Below, piece by piece: positions 11,573-24,984 of a DNA stretch of 52,665 nt. Source of the DNA: Mnemiopsis leidyi (taxonomy: Eukaryota > Ctenophora > Tentaculata > Lobata > Bolinopsidae); the NCBI GenBank assembly GCA_000226015.1, contig JH154806.1, positions 178,876-231,540 of the forward strand, read 5' to 3'. Position 1 is the first letter of the stretch. Each line of letters starts with the position of its first letter. The notes beneath the pieces were generated by a model. The model was not told where the DNA came from and did no database searches. It saw only the letters and a list, made by a program, of their open reading frames with translations. The translations under genes were made by a program, and so were the position numbers.

Positions 11573-11854
11573 GGTTTCCTTGATGAAATATTAACTACAT
11601 TAGTTTAAGTAGTAGATAATATATATTGAAGTCTTCCTAGATGTAGGCTAATTGAAGCGAAAATAAATCATTGTCCAGAATTCACTCTTGGTATTTTTTT
11701 GAGCGGCACAAGCTTAAAGAATTAAAGCTCGGATAGTCGGACACGTCGTCCCCCTAAAAATTTGACAGGTTCTGGACGCACCTTTACCGCTATCGCAAGT
11801 TCAATGCAACTTGGCAAAGTCATGGTGGTGATTTGATTGGAAATCATGTGCTAC

Positions 11855-12073
11855 CAAGCATCGGGTCCTATTGAACGATCCTTTTGTTGAACTATGATAA
11901 GATAGTAAGATGTGTAATTGTGTAGCAATTTCTGGGATACTTTCTATAAGTGTGGTGATCTTCAAAGATGTGATCCTCATAACAGCAGCCCTTCTAAGTG
12001 CAATGAAGCCAAACAAATATTTTTCTCCGGATTCTCCGGAAGTGTATATGATGAGTATGCCTCCTGAACAATC
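11855..12073 (-). CDS. XK-related (XKR-like) exon, isolated
   Basis: A minus-strand frame with acceptor AG at 12075-12074 and a possible donor at 11854. It reads ALRRAAVMRITSLKITTLIE and then SIPEIATQLHILL. This resembles the XKR-family signature in which a basic/hydrophobic run precedes ES-P-Q-x-x-x-Q-L-Y-I-L-L. XKR proteins are membrane proteins that include phospholipid scramblases. No other XKR exons are recognisable on either side, so this may be an orphan or broken gene piece. The call rests on one motif. Confidence 0.35.
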
Positions 12074-13230
12074 TGCGCTTATACTAGGTACTTATAGTTT
12101 GATTTAACTACTATGCCCTAGGACAAAAACACTTATTTAACAAATGTTAAAGTAATTTTATACTGTGACGTACATAAAAACAGTTTGGGGCTGAGATCTG
12201 ATAGATGGTTAAGACATATCGTTTTTCTAAACTATCAAATGTTACGATTTACGGTAATTGTTGAAAGTATCAGAATTGTCTAAGTTAGATGCCAACTTTG
12301 AATAAGAAATAAGTAAGATTGATCGCTTTGGTATCCAGGGATCGATTAACCTAGTCCTTTTTCAAAATGGACCTATAAAGATAGAGCATACAGCATTGTC
12401 TGTGTTATCGCAAGTCTAGTTGATTTCAAGCAGGTAAGCCTATGAGGCTGAAACCCGACTTAATCCTTACCAAAGCATATTTGCAAATTTGATGCTACCA
12501 CCGGAGCCACGGCCCAATCCGAAATTGTGTGCCTTCAACTTGTTTTAAGGAGGTGGTAAATCCCCATATCTCTGTGTCACAGAGTCATAACACTCTGCAC
12601 AAAGGCCTGGAAAGCACCCAGCAAGATTGATGTGATTGGAAAAACAGATCCTGGTTAAATGATCCTGTGAAGTGTTGAGTCTCACTTTTCTGCCCACTGA
12701 AAGAGCCAATGTGTGTGGTCACCCGTCGCATTTACCGGTTTAATAATGATCGAAATGTCAAAATGTTTGCCCCCCAGCGTGGCCACCGACATCCAACTGG
12801 ACATTGGATAACACGTGGGTCGATTCTTCTGATAAATTGACTGATTAAATACGTTTGAATGAATTAAAAGTCTTACTTTGCGGACGGACATATCACAATA
12901 ACACGCGTTGCGGTTTATTCTCCCTCCTGAAGGATGCTTTTATGTCGAAAAATTTCATGTATTGCCTAAAAACTCTTAAGTAGCAGTTGAAAGTAAGTGC
13001 ACGCTCAATTTCGAGCAGCATCTTTGAGGAATAGAATATAAATGTGGTTTCAAGTTGGGAGGGGACCTCTTTCAGGTCCTAATTTCGAGTAAGCTCGACT
13101 CCCAGAAGTGTGCACTGAATGATAACGGATGTGTTATTTTGTTGTGAGTGGCCTAAGAATCAAACAAGCTACATGATGTGTGCGTAGCAGATATTTGAAT
13201 GGACACGATTCCCACTGATAGTCAATTCAG
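12074..13230. other. gene-poor sequence
   Basis: No domain-bearing frame or repeat family recognised. Open frames at 12682-12891 and 11910-12107 have no supporting features. Confidence 0.4.
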
Positions 13231-13240
13231 AAAATTCATG

Positions 13241-13324
13241 GACCGGCACCGTGCCGAGTCGGGTATGATCCGACAACCTCTGCATTGTCTAGATGAGTGC
13301 TCTACCAATTGAGCTACCACCTCC
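13241..13324 (-). mobile_element. tRNA-derived SINE-like head
   Basis: On the minus strand the sequence has a D-arm with a good pol III A box (TAGCTCAATTGG, stem GCTC/GAGC) and a downstream B-box-like GGATCATACCC inside a GTCGG/CCGAC stem-loop. The anticodon arm has a bulge and the acceptor stem does not pair, so it is not a working tRNA. This is typical of a tRNA-derived SINE head or a tRNA pseudogene. Confidence 0.45.
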
Positions 13325-13329
13325 CCCCC

Positions 13330-16300
13330 CCAAATATAGAAGTATATAGCATAAAATGGTAGGTGTGTGATTAATGATTATTCCTTTATCATGTTTATGG
13401 ATCATTGAATATTGATGAAATGACTATGGCATTGACAGGATCTTGGAAAATGGAGAACAGATTTTCAAAAGCATAATAAATGTAACACGATTCATGAGAT
13501 TTAGCACAAACTTCCTGCTTTCTCTGAGAATTAGTATTTAATCTTAAATAGCCCTTACCAAGACGGCTCACGCGTTTCCAGACAATCTTGGGACAGAATC
13601 TTGATGAATGAACTTTACGGTTCACTTAATACTTAAATACCGTTCGAGTTTATTATATTTGCTGGTATGCTGATGTTCGACTGCTCAAGGCAACCCTGTC
13701 ACATATTGACAAGTAGAACTTAAAGACTTAACCAGATTTGATGGGTAAATGTTTAAATACACTAACGTTTAAATACGCTTCTTCAGAACCTCATACGCAA
13801 TCAGATTGAAGTTTTGCAAGTCTTCCATCATGTGACAGGATGAAGTAGGGCTAATTGAGAAATATTTTAATTCAGTTGGTTACTTAAGAGTGTAAATGCT
13901 AAACTTTATTGATCGTCCTGTTATTATGTTGTGGATATTTAATATTTTTTAATCTTAACTGTAGGTATGTTGAATATCTAATAGAACTAGGGGAGATCTA
14001 GATGGTCCTTCAACTGTCAAGCAAGTATGGGGAAATCAAGCAAGTATGGAGATCAATAGCTGAAATTCTGTGATATGACGATATGTACTTGTGTGATTGA
14101 CACAACTAAAATAGATATTGATTTAAGGTCTATTAGGGGTTTCTACAAGACAGCTAGAGAAGATCTTGGGTAGTTAATGACATGTAATAAATTTTGTGAC
14201 GTTATTTGTCACAAATTTCGTGACTTTAACCAAGATCAAATTTACATGTATCACGTTCCTTACGGCCTTATGGAGAAAAATAATTCACTATATATGTCGC
14301 TCGAGTATTTCTCACTACCGCCGAAGACGCCTAATATCCCGTTGGTCGATGTCATGATTATTGGATTATTAGATAAGGCTAGAAAGAGGCTTTGAAAGTC
14401 ACCTCACAATCTGCATGGGTGGACCTTTGACGACATTTTTGAGTAATTCAATCATGTCACCTGTCAACCAAGCCCCTGCCAAAATTTCGTCATCACTGAT
14501 TCCGTACAGACAGTGTCTGAAAAAGTTTTTGGCAGGCGCTTGGAGCGATTATTTTTACTGTGATGTTGGTTAAGTGCCAAGCCAAACTTAACTGCTCCAA
14601 CATAAGTACTAAAAGAAAATTAAATACGGATGCCACACTCAACTCGAACCACTTGCTTGATCTTGTAGAGATTAAATAATTTATATAGATTAAGGCCTTA
14701 TAGATAAGGCTTATACACTATCTTCATAGTTTACTGTGAGTCTTTTTATTAATCCCATTTCAACAAGACACACAAATGGTTGTTGCATGGTCACCAAGAA
14801 AAATCTTACTAGGGGAACTTGGATGTTAAGGCCCACAAAGACGTTGTATGGGACAGAATTGTATCCTAACAGCTATAACACTCACTTTTTCGCCAGGCGA
14901 CACAGTACTCCCACTCTAGTCATACAGAAATACACAAATCTCTCCATCTGTGCTCCTCATATCGCAATGTGACTTACCCGTGGGCAGTTTTTTTGAAGTT
15001 TTAACTGGACGTCTAGATTCTAGATATTGCCCCGTCATGAGTCCTTATCTTGTTTGCAATAGCCGGCATTGCCTTTAGAATATGAAGTTTGACCACTTAG
15101 TTAAAATTTTATCCTGAAAATTTTCTTCTCGTGATGAGAAGAAAAACTTTAAAGAGTTTCACAATTTTTGAGCTACAACTTCTGGCACGATTACCTATTG
15201 ATGATAAATTTGTCGACAGTGCTATATAGATAACAGAGATTTAAAAAACACTGACATTATTACAAACAGTTGAGACTGTGGTAAGACTTATTGCTTAAGA
15301 TAAAGTCCAGGTTGATATTTAATGGTGCGATCTCGAGTATACCGAGACCGTTTTATTTGGAATCTTCTATGTTTGTTATGAGGTTTAAAAGCCTTGCCCG
15401 GAGCTTTGAGCTAACAGCAGATTTTCAACGCAGCTCATCGTTTTAACAACCAATGGCAGTTCAGCCAAAGTCAAAGTTTCAATTTCGGTGCGGGTAGACA
15501 TTTAGCTCTCAATACCCACACCTCGACGTAAGTCGAATAGCCTCAAATTGATTCTTATCGGTTTACATAGGTATGAGTATTTAAGAGCTCCAGCTATAAG
15601 AGCTGAGGTCATGTCTATGGCAGGGCTCAGAATTCATATAATATTTAGATATTAACTAACTATTGATAACACCGGGAAGTGGCAGCTAGAATTAAAAATA
15701 CATTTGGGCCTTACAATTGAGTTGACATGAAAGCAATGGTGTAAAGATAGGGGTGTTAATATCCTGACCTGGTTGAAAGTCAAAAACAGAGAAGATTTCT
15801 CTTGTCAATTACTTTTGTGAAGAATATAGTGGGAAATAGGTTGCCCATATTCCTAATTTTCAAAATCAGCAATTATAATAAGATACCTACAATCAGTAGT
15901 AGAAGCATTAATAATTTGTATATGATGCGACGGCGTGCCATTTTGAAGAATTTTAAACCTTTTAATAAGAATAAAACGCATTGTTCCATACAATGTACAT
16001 ATAAGCTGTAATCACTAAAATAACTACTCCATCCACAATAGATTATAATGATAATGATGGATCTATATTGAGGCTATACAACAATGTGCTCTGAAAAAAC
16101 GAAACCATCATATTAAGAAGATGAACCCTACTCAATTTCCACTGGAAGTCGGAAAAAAAGTGTGAGTACAATTACAATTTGTTAAACGCTATTTATTGTC
16201 AATTAGGTTGGACAGGCGGACAGCATCTATGGGTTACTTAATTAATCTCGATAAGTTCATAAATACCGTGGAAATTTCTATCAAATTAAAAAGTACGTAA

Positions 16301-17139
16301 CAATCACGTCAATCCTTGAATGCACAGTTATAATTCAAAGAGTTCATGCATTCTTCCGTCGTCTTCAAATGCCTATAAAACATTCATAAATGACATGATA
16401 GCTTCTGCGAATTCCTTATCCATTTCATGTATGATTTGAATAGTAATATATGATTCGAAAAAGCAGCTCATTTGTGATCGCGAGGAGTAGGGACAGACTT
16501 ATATACAGTTCTCAGAAAACAATGGGAATTTTTACTTTTATAGTGCTGATTACTCCAAATCACAAGTAGCACTCACCGTTCTCTATTCACTCCGGTTGTT
16601 TTCTTTTTGCGAATAATGTCAGAGTACTAGTATGCCAGAAACCCTTATACACGACACCTACCCAGAATCGATATCCCTTGGATCAATGATACCAAAATGT
16701 TATCGGCAACATACTGTTCGGTCTATCGTAATGACGTTCCAGAAAACAGGATATATAAGGTTCCATTAAACTTGCAGACGTGACATATTCGCTATTTTGC
16801 TTGAAATTGACGAGCATAATTGTGTCGGCACGCGACAGTAATTCCTTTAAGCTTTATCTGCAAACATTGGAAATATTTGAAATGACTCCCGGAAGCTGAG
16901 TAGCCCAAAATGCGGGATATGCGGTGGAAGTCAGCACCCCACACCCGCAGCTCACATGCGTGTCGGCGTTGTGCATACACTGCTTGTCTTTAGTAACAAG
17001 CGCTACAGGCGCCTCCCTCCTTTATCTTATCTCCCCAATTCAAGCTGAATTGAGTATGAAGGACATAAAGACGTAATAAGGCAGGGTGGTGTAGTGTTGC
17101 GCGCTGACGTGAGGTCAGATAAGCAGATGCAACCGGGTG
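13330..17139. other. gene-poor sequence with small foldbacks
   Basis: No gene recognised over 3.8 kb. Two structures are visible: an interrupted inverted repeat at 14468-14484 and 14527-14543 (ccaagcccctgccaaaa against ttttggcaggcgcttgg, one mismatch), and a perfect 10-bp-arm hairpin near 15120-15146 (ttttcttctc / gagaagaaaa). Confidence 0.45.
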
Positions 17140-17145
17140 TATAAA
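17140..17145 (+). promoter_or_regulatory. TATA box of lectin gene
   Basis: TATAAA lies 83 bp before the lectin ATG (17223). It is followed by a pyrimidine-rich stretch (about 17150-17185) suited to a transcription start some 30 bp downstream. Confidence 0.55.
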
Positions 17146-17222
17146 GGCCTTGCTCCTCCCTCCGTTCTTTGATTTTCTTCAACTTCGTAAATCCGTTTAG
17201 CTTTAGTTTTATTTTAGTAATA

Positions 17223-20200
17223 ATGTATTTTAGCGTAGTTTTAGCTTTTGTATTTGTGTTTGTTATCGAATTTAAAGGTAAGTTATACAGACTGTCCCAT
17301 TAATCTCGGTCAAACCAGTGAAATAATCCGTTCTTATTCAAACATCTAGGAGTTGAAAACGCTACTGTCAAAACTGCTGCCTTGATAATATTTAATCCTA
17401 TCTACCTTCAACTCTGGCTAGCTTGCTCTAAATTTCACCCTATTTCAGGAGCAGCATGTTTGGGAAACAGAACCTGTGATCTGGGATGGCTGCAAGACCC
17501 TCACTCTTCCAACTGTTTTCGCTTTTTCCCCGCCTCATTGTCGTGGAAAGATGCTAGAAACAGGTATTATAACTATAAGTCAATGATTACACTCGGGCTA
17601 TAATGTAAAGGACTTAAATATCAAACATCAAGATGGTCGCCAGGACTTGGGACCTGATCAGAGTACCCTATATCAATGCCATCAGTAAACCATCGCTAAC
17701 TCAATAAATTTTTTGTATTTGTAGACTTGTTGTAACAGTTTAAAACCTTATTTGGCTACCTTATTTCAAAATACGCTCGACAAAATAGATATTTTCGACT
17801 TTCGTCTCCACAATTATAGCCTTTAGCCTAGATCTTGAGTCGTTACAGCTAAATTGTCCTAACTCTTCCTAACTCTTTCTTACTCTTCCTAACTCTCCGA
17901 CTCTTCTCCTTTCAGCTGTGTAGGACAAGGAGCTCTGCTTGCAGTGATTCCCAGTATCAAAACTAACGACTTCATCACTACCAACGTCTCAAGAGGACTC
18001 AGATCATGGATAGGACTACATAACCAGTGAGTTTCTACATAACTCTCAGTAGGACTTATCTTTTCACATTTACCATTCTACCTAGGAAACATGCCGCCAT
18101 GGTAACCGTGCTGCCCTAGTGCCAAGAAACACTGAGATAACAGTTGTGTTAATCCTCCCCAGGAACACGACAAGTTCTGGCTGGGAGTGGAGTGTAGTGG
18201 ACCGTCCTGCTCGTTTCAAGAACTGGGCTGCGGGGGAGCCCAACAACCATCTGTGGCCGCTCTACAGCGAGGAATGTGCGGAGATCGAGGACGCTTCAGG
18301 GAGGTGGAACGACGAGACCTGCACTTCTCTCAGATCTTATGTCTGCCAGAAAAGTCAGTAAATGTAAAGAAACTTTACATAATCTTTTTTCGTAGGATTG
18401 GCTGGTTTAATAGCTAGAGTCATGAGGTCTTTAATGCCGGTTAATGGTTTATTCCCAAAACAAAATAGTTAAGCCCCTCTTTACCTCCAGCTGTTGGCTG
18501 TGATGCTAGCCAGCTCAATGGTTACCATGCCCCGGTCAACTCCACCTCCACTATTGTTGCTGTGGGGACAGCCGTCACCGTGGATACCAAGTGTTCTATT
18601 GGATACCGACCTGAGAACAAGACCAACACTGCCACCTGCCAGCCGGACGGTACCTGGAATTTCGGTCCGGTCCGGTGTAACGGTATGTTTTGTCTGACAA
18701 ATGTTGGTTGTTTAGCGTAAAATGTTTAAATGATATGGCAAAATCCTGTTTTGTGAGCTGTTGAACTATGTATAGGAATATAGGATAATTCCAAAATATT
18801 AAGTCGAGAAACTCTATAAAAACTTAATTTATAACGAGTACCAATACTTGTATAGTCTATGTAAAAACAAAACTTATAACATGATAAAACGCTGGTATTA
18901 AAAATGCCTGAATGACGATGAGCAGCACCATTATATATCGACCATTGCTCCGGACTAGTCAACAAATCCTTACCTCCACTGATATTGTTCATTAAAACCT
19001 AACAATAACTGATCATCATAAACCCAGGCCTAGGACAATTCATTATCGATGACAATAGAACCAAGCTGGAGAAGCCAAACCATAGTGTGCCGGGTACACC
19101 TCAAGTCCATGTAGCACTTTTTATTGGACAATCTTACACGTGCCATTGAGGACTATCCGAGTATCTTAGCCCCTATTCTTCCAATCACTTTGCCATTGTT
19201 TACTGTACACCTTCCCTGCTTGTTTGTGATTAATTTAGTTCTCCGCTCATCTCTCATTCGGAGATTTGCCCATCTCCCACGAGCGACAAAAAGATTCCGA
19301 TTTTATGAAGTAAACAGTAAATGGAAAAAGTGACGCAAGAGAGCCATTCAATTCATTAAAGGATCGGCCACACACTAAAGGAAAATCACGCTAAGGAGAA
19401 CTGTAAGACACTCAAAAACTCACAGCCCAGAGAAGTTGAAGTTAATTAATTCTAGGTGGGCTGAGTCACGTTGCGAATGTGTATTTATGTTGCGATCTGA
19501 TGAACCTGAATAGTGGGTCTAGAAGTAGTAAGGTGTTTCATGAGGCGAGGGGCACGCTACAAGCTTTTTGATGATATGCAAAAGTATACAGATACTGCTC
19601 ATCATATTATAGAAGTGCTCTTTTGAGCTTAATATCGGCTTTAGTTAAAGTAAGTTGGATAGGTCGATTTTATAACGGAAAGTAAGTAGATGATTTATAA
19701 TCATGATATAAATCTTGAAAGATTTATTATTTCAGAGATTTATTGCCGAGACCCCTCAAACTCCCGTCTACACAACGGAAAGTTCTACGTCGACCCACCA
19801 ACTGCGGTAGGTTTTTAGGGCAATTCTGAACGTTTTTATAGATTTTTAATTTGTACTTAACTTTATAGACACGATTGTGGGTAAATTGTCTTTATCTGTG
19901 ATGAGTCTGAAATGTTACACTTAAACTTCCTGAAAAAACAATCTGACATTTCAGCCCTACGCAGTTGGTTCCAAGATCCGATATCAGTGTGATATTGGGT
20001 ATATGCTAAGAGGGAACTCAGTCAGCGACTGTAGAGACCTGGACTCAAGACTCCCCATTGGAGTCTGGGATCAACCTCCCATTTGTTTGAAGAGTAAGTG
20101 TAATTTATTTTCAACCTAGGGTTCACAACTTTTTCTTGAGAACTTGGGCGAAAAATTTAAATTGAGGAAGTTTTGTAAATAGCTTAGTGGAAAAATCTGC

Positions 20201-23200
20201 GGTTTGTTGGTGCAAAATGCCGATTTAAATATTAGCACTCGTTCTACTTACTCGTCCATGATCAAATCATTGGAAATCTGCAATGTGACTCACATCTCCA
20301 CGCACAGGCGTCACGGCCAAGTTTTTTTGAAAAACACACAGAGATTTTTTTGGTAGCGGCACTCACTGACTGCTTTCAAGAATATGTTTAACCACGTGTC
20401 TTCACACCAATATGTAGTGTCAGATCCAGCTACGTTACAGATAAAAACTTGCGTCGTTCGGTTGGAAAATTATCAAAAAGTAATCATAAGGTGGTGGCCA
20501 TGAAGGGGATAAGAAGATATGCTAGCAGCTGCTTATGATTCAACATAAAACATAATACACAATAATATCCATATCATCGTTTTCATATTCTACCTTATAT
20601 ACCGCGAGGATGCAATCAAGAGATTGCAGACCAGTTGACCAACATACTGTGGCTAAGTAGACCACGAGGCAAATGCTAATAAAAGCGTAAGTGTCGTATC
20701 GGAAACGAACGTCAGCAGATATTCGTAGTATAATTAGCAATTGTTATTAGCAATGGTGATTAGTAAGGATGCTTTGTTACGAAGTTTACAAATGCACCTA
20801 AGAAAGAAAGAAATGTTGTTCTAGGAGGCGTTCTGTAGACATTTAAAAAAGATACAAGAAAGTTTCAGTTACAAACGTTGGAAAAACTTGTGTTGAACAT
20901 AGAAGAAATGTTGTTCCGCGATCACGGGGTTTCAGTGACAGATAAAATCTCAAAATTTCCTGGCGACTATTGCAGTAACTGATATGTTTTTTGGTCTTCG
21001 GTCTACTCAGCCGAATGACCGAAAACCGTGATTTGAAGTTGAGGGTTAAATGAGGAGGGTCTCCTTTAAAGGATCTAGAATCTTCCAGGAGCCCTTTTAG
21101 TATAACTGTAAAAGCCTAGGTACAGGTCCAAAGATACAAATACAAATGCAATACTAACCTGATAAGCAAAACAAGCAGCGGGACAAAACAACACAAGCCC
21201 TGTGAAATATGACTCAGGCTCATTGATTAATATCGCTGGACGTAACTGCGCGATGCTGCATGATCCTTGGTAACGAGACCTAGTTATTTCCCATATGAAT
21301 ATGGCCAAGCCCCGCGCTACCTTTCCAACAAAACCTTCCTCTACTGTGATATGCACTTAGCTGTTTGCCTTGGCGCCTTGCATTCTATTTGTTGATAAAT
21401 TGAAACTATTCTTGGGCTACGGGCTAGGGGTAAGGTATAAAACACAAAACATTATTCGTATTTTGATTCTTTGGTACTTCAAGTTTTTGCGACCGAAAAA
21501 GAAAAGGCGTCGCTACAAAAAGGTTCAAATATAGCATGGCTTTTACGATCACTTAAAGCAATATATTAGCAATATACTTTATTCATTGAAAGTAGAACAG
21601 GATCGTTTTCGATCGGTCAAATATTGCTTTTCATTTCGTAGCAATACCTCAGTACCTAGGGATATTACCCCAACTGTTTTAAAGTTGACTTACTGAAAAT
21701 CTTAACTAAAATCCTCCCCTCGAATCAGGTCCTGAATGTGAGAACGGGTGGATAGCTCACAACAACTACTGCTATCGTTATGTTCCTGAACTGATGACTT
21801 GGCACGACGCAGACCACAGATGTCAAACTCTCGGCGGTCCTTGGGTAAGTTTGCGTCAAGTAAAAAACGTGATTTCTTACAGGTCAACTATAGAGTTACT
21901 ACTTTATTAATTAGGCGGTGCATACAAGACTCGACGTCAGAATTCTTGGGGAGAAGCCGGGAATCTTTTCCTATCAATTTTGGGAAACGCTGTAACGTGA
22001 TGGAAAGCATTTCCGACTACACCCAAAGAATTCTGACGTCCCTTGAGAGGCCGTTTTTTTCGCGATATGAGTGAGATGGAGCAACTATTGATATCCATTA
22101 ACCAAAACTATGATCTACTCTTACTTTGGCTGAAGTCAAAAAGGAGACATATAAGCATACAACCGTATGACTGTCGACATGATAGCACCGCATGCAATAT
22201 ACCCCACTAAAAGGGTGACAACAGGGTGACAACAAACTTAATCTCGCGATAATTGCTGACAGTACAGCTCTGAGCCTGATTAGATTTGTCTGGCCATGAC
22301 ACAAGCCGCTGAGCTGCACTACGAGACGGTTGTACTGGTCAGGGTCCTTAAATAACGAGACGTGTTTATCACCGTCACAGGGAGCGTTACCACTCACCCG
22401 TTACATTGAAGTCAGACTTGAAGTGCATGCACTTAGAACCGCTAGCTAACAACGATAAACCTGCGTGATAAAATGTCTTATACGCTGCCTCCCGCTGAGA
22501 AGTCTTTCGAACTCATATACACACACACACACACTGTTTAAGTGCCGGCTAGTTGCCATAATTTACTGTCGGACTAACTCAAACTATGATTTCAGAGTCG
22601 GCTCGTTGCCATTAACAGTCATTCGGAGAACAGTCTTCTTCAACAACTTTCCAACTCCACCATCAATATTTGGATTGGGCTCCACGATGTGTGAGTTAAA
22701 TTTTTATTGAATACTATTTTAAACTATCTGACCAACAACAGCTAGTATCGAGCATACATTGTACAACCTACCATAATTACGATCCATAGCGATCAAATGT
22801 TGTCCAATTGTAGAGTCCCAGGGTCGCTTAAGTCAGCAGACTTGTTGTAGTGAGTTGAACAATGGTTTAATGTCCAGCTAATTTGTCCAATTCGATTAAC
22901 CTTACTCGGGATAATTATGGAAAAATATGACAAAAGTCCTCAAAAGGTCCTCAACATTTTTCCGGTCGCTATTTTACCGGTGTCCAAACCTTTCAATTTT
23001 AAGGTTAGAAAATTTTGTTTCTGATGTAAATTTATAATTGGAGGTACTAAATTTGGCCATTTTCTTATCACATTTACTTGGAAAACAAGTAGACGTATCA
23101 ATGATTGCTGATAAAAGGGATAAATAATGACTCATGGTTGCATCAATTAGACTGTTATTATACTTCGAGTCCTATTTCATTGTATTTGTATTAAGTAAGT

Positions 23201-24181
23201 CATACACTAAGAAATAAAAAATTGGCCTATTTTAATCAACTTTGGCCATAACTTATGGTGCAATTTGAGCCAAATGAAGTCAAAAATTGCAGCAAATTTC
23301 CTTATAGTCTTCCTTAGTCAATATAAGACATGGATTAAATTTTTTTGGGAACCTTAAAAGCTGCGTTGGCGGGCCTATTAACGACCGGGTAAAATGTGGT
23401 CCGGGAAAAATATGGCAAATTTTCTCAAAACCCGCCTTTTTATCCCGTTCATATTAATCCCGAGTAAGGTAATACAATAGATTCGCTCTACATGCCATTT
23501 TTCAGCCCCTCAGAAGGAGTATGGGAATGGGTTGATAGCTCCGCTGTATCATACAAGGTGAGATACTGTCACGTGATTAAGTGTGTTTTAGAGAGAACCC
23601 AAGCAGCGATACAGCGCTTGTGGATTGACGTATAACGATGTTGCTTGTCAAGTGGAATTAATGAAGATCTGCTGACTCATTCCAGCTATTAAGAATAACG
23701 TCATTCGACTGAGCCTAGATTCATGAAAATCTTATCGTTCAGCTATCTAGTGCGTGTGATAACGTTCCTCGCTGTCACATGACAACTTTGTAACTGCGAT
23801 GACTCATAAACTAGAAAAGTAGAACCACAATTATCTTAGATCCCTCTTAGATGCAAACCGTATCGCTTAATTTCCATCGCTTACGATAAGCTAGTCACAC
23901 TAGATCAATTCATCTCGGGCCTACAGGCCATTCACTCTGCATTCTGCAATCACCACTCTGGTCAAGAAACTAGCAGGAGAATATAAAGAAACCGATTAAG
24001 ATAGTCGATAAATTTTAAAATTCTCGCTTCTCAGAACTTCAACGATGGGGAGCCAAACAACGGTCTGTTCGTGTGGGAGCAAGAGGACTGTGTGGAGATG
24101 GATCTGAGAACCGGGAAGTGGAATGACGAGGGATGTGACAACCTCCGGGAATTTGTCTGTGAGAAGTTCGTCGCTAATTGA
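17223..24181 (+). CDS. secreted lectin, CTLD-CCP-CCP-CTLD (427 aa)
   Basis: Eleven exons in phase: 17223-17277, 17449-17563, 17916-18026, 18163-18353, 18491-18682, 19736-19806, 19955-20093, 21729-21844, 22596-22690, 23506-23557, 24035-24181; 1284 nt. A signal peptide (MYFSVVLAFVFVFV) is followed by a C-type lectin domain with GEPNN and RWNDETC, two sushi domains (from about GCDASQLNGYHAP and YCRDPSNSRLHNG), and a second lectin domain with GEPNNG and KWNDEGC. EPN plus WND is the mannose-type calcium/sugar site, so both lectin domains probably bind sugar. No membrane segment: predicted secreted. A likely poly(A) signal AATAAA is at 24386-24391. A role in microbe recognition or cell adhesion is inferred. 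Confidence 0.88.
22899..23471. mobile_element. MITE-like element in lectin intron 9
   Basis: Inverted ends: ACCTTACTCGGGAT at the left matches the reverse complement of the right end for 14 bases, then partly. About 573 bp, no coding frame, lying inside the lectin intron between exons 9 and 10. The target duplication is unclear (TA or TTA at most), so the superfamily is not assigned. Confidence 0.55.
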
Positions 24182-24984
24182 GGTGCTGCGAGGTTACTTA
24201 GCAACCGCTCGGGAACGGACTTCATTCGGAAAAAGTGTGAGGTCTAAAGAGAAAAAAGTTTAATTGATCTAGATGGTTGTGTTTAGGAAGATTTCGGCAA
24301 TGAGGGTTGCTTAGCAACCACGAACATGAAGCTTTTGTGCGTCTTCAAGAAGAAACGACGACTTAAAATCACAACGATTGTTTGAAATAAATTACAGAGA
24401 CCATTGCTACATGATATAGATCACCCACCGTATTTTGAAATCCAAGCATTACTATTAGAACAAGAGGTAATTGATTTGTAATTGTTAACGAATTTGATCG
24501 ATATTTTGTATGATTTTTGTGAATTTTTGGTTATTTTCGTCTCTAACGTCTTTATATCAAATACATAGCTCAAGGTTACACCACTTAATCTTGTCTCTGA
24601 TATCATGCTTTGGGGCTTCCATAAAAAACGTCAGTGCCAACGGTGTAAAGATCTTTCATCTACAAAATGCAACAAAATGCGAGTGACGGCTAAATCTTTG
24701 TCGGTGAACTGTTGATTTTTGCCGACATGATATAGTAGATTATGTAAAATCGGTAATATTTTTCAGAAGTGCTCAATGAAATGCCCCATAACATGTATAA
24801 GTAAATAAGTTGCACACTGTCCATAAATAACCAAAACCTAGGGTATCTTAGAACTGGCTCCGGTACCCATCTCATCCTTCCTCGCTAAATAAAAGTCTTT
24901 GGCATGGCCTCCATTTGCATTCCATCAAATCGTTTCAGCCGACCCAGGCTCGCACTCTCAGGTCTAAACTAGCTGAAGAATCCT
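24182..24984. other. convergent intergenic spacer
   Basis: Holds the lectin 3' UTR with AATAAA at 24386-24391, then AT-rich sequence up to the stop of the coiled-coil gene. No other gene recognised. Confidence 0.5.

Noticed and set aside
13241..13324. Functional tRNA gene
   Set aside because: Acceptor stem does not pair, the anticodon stem has a bulge and the T loop is not canonical.
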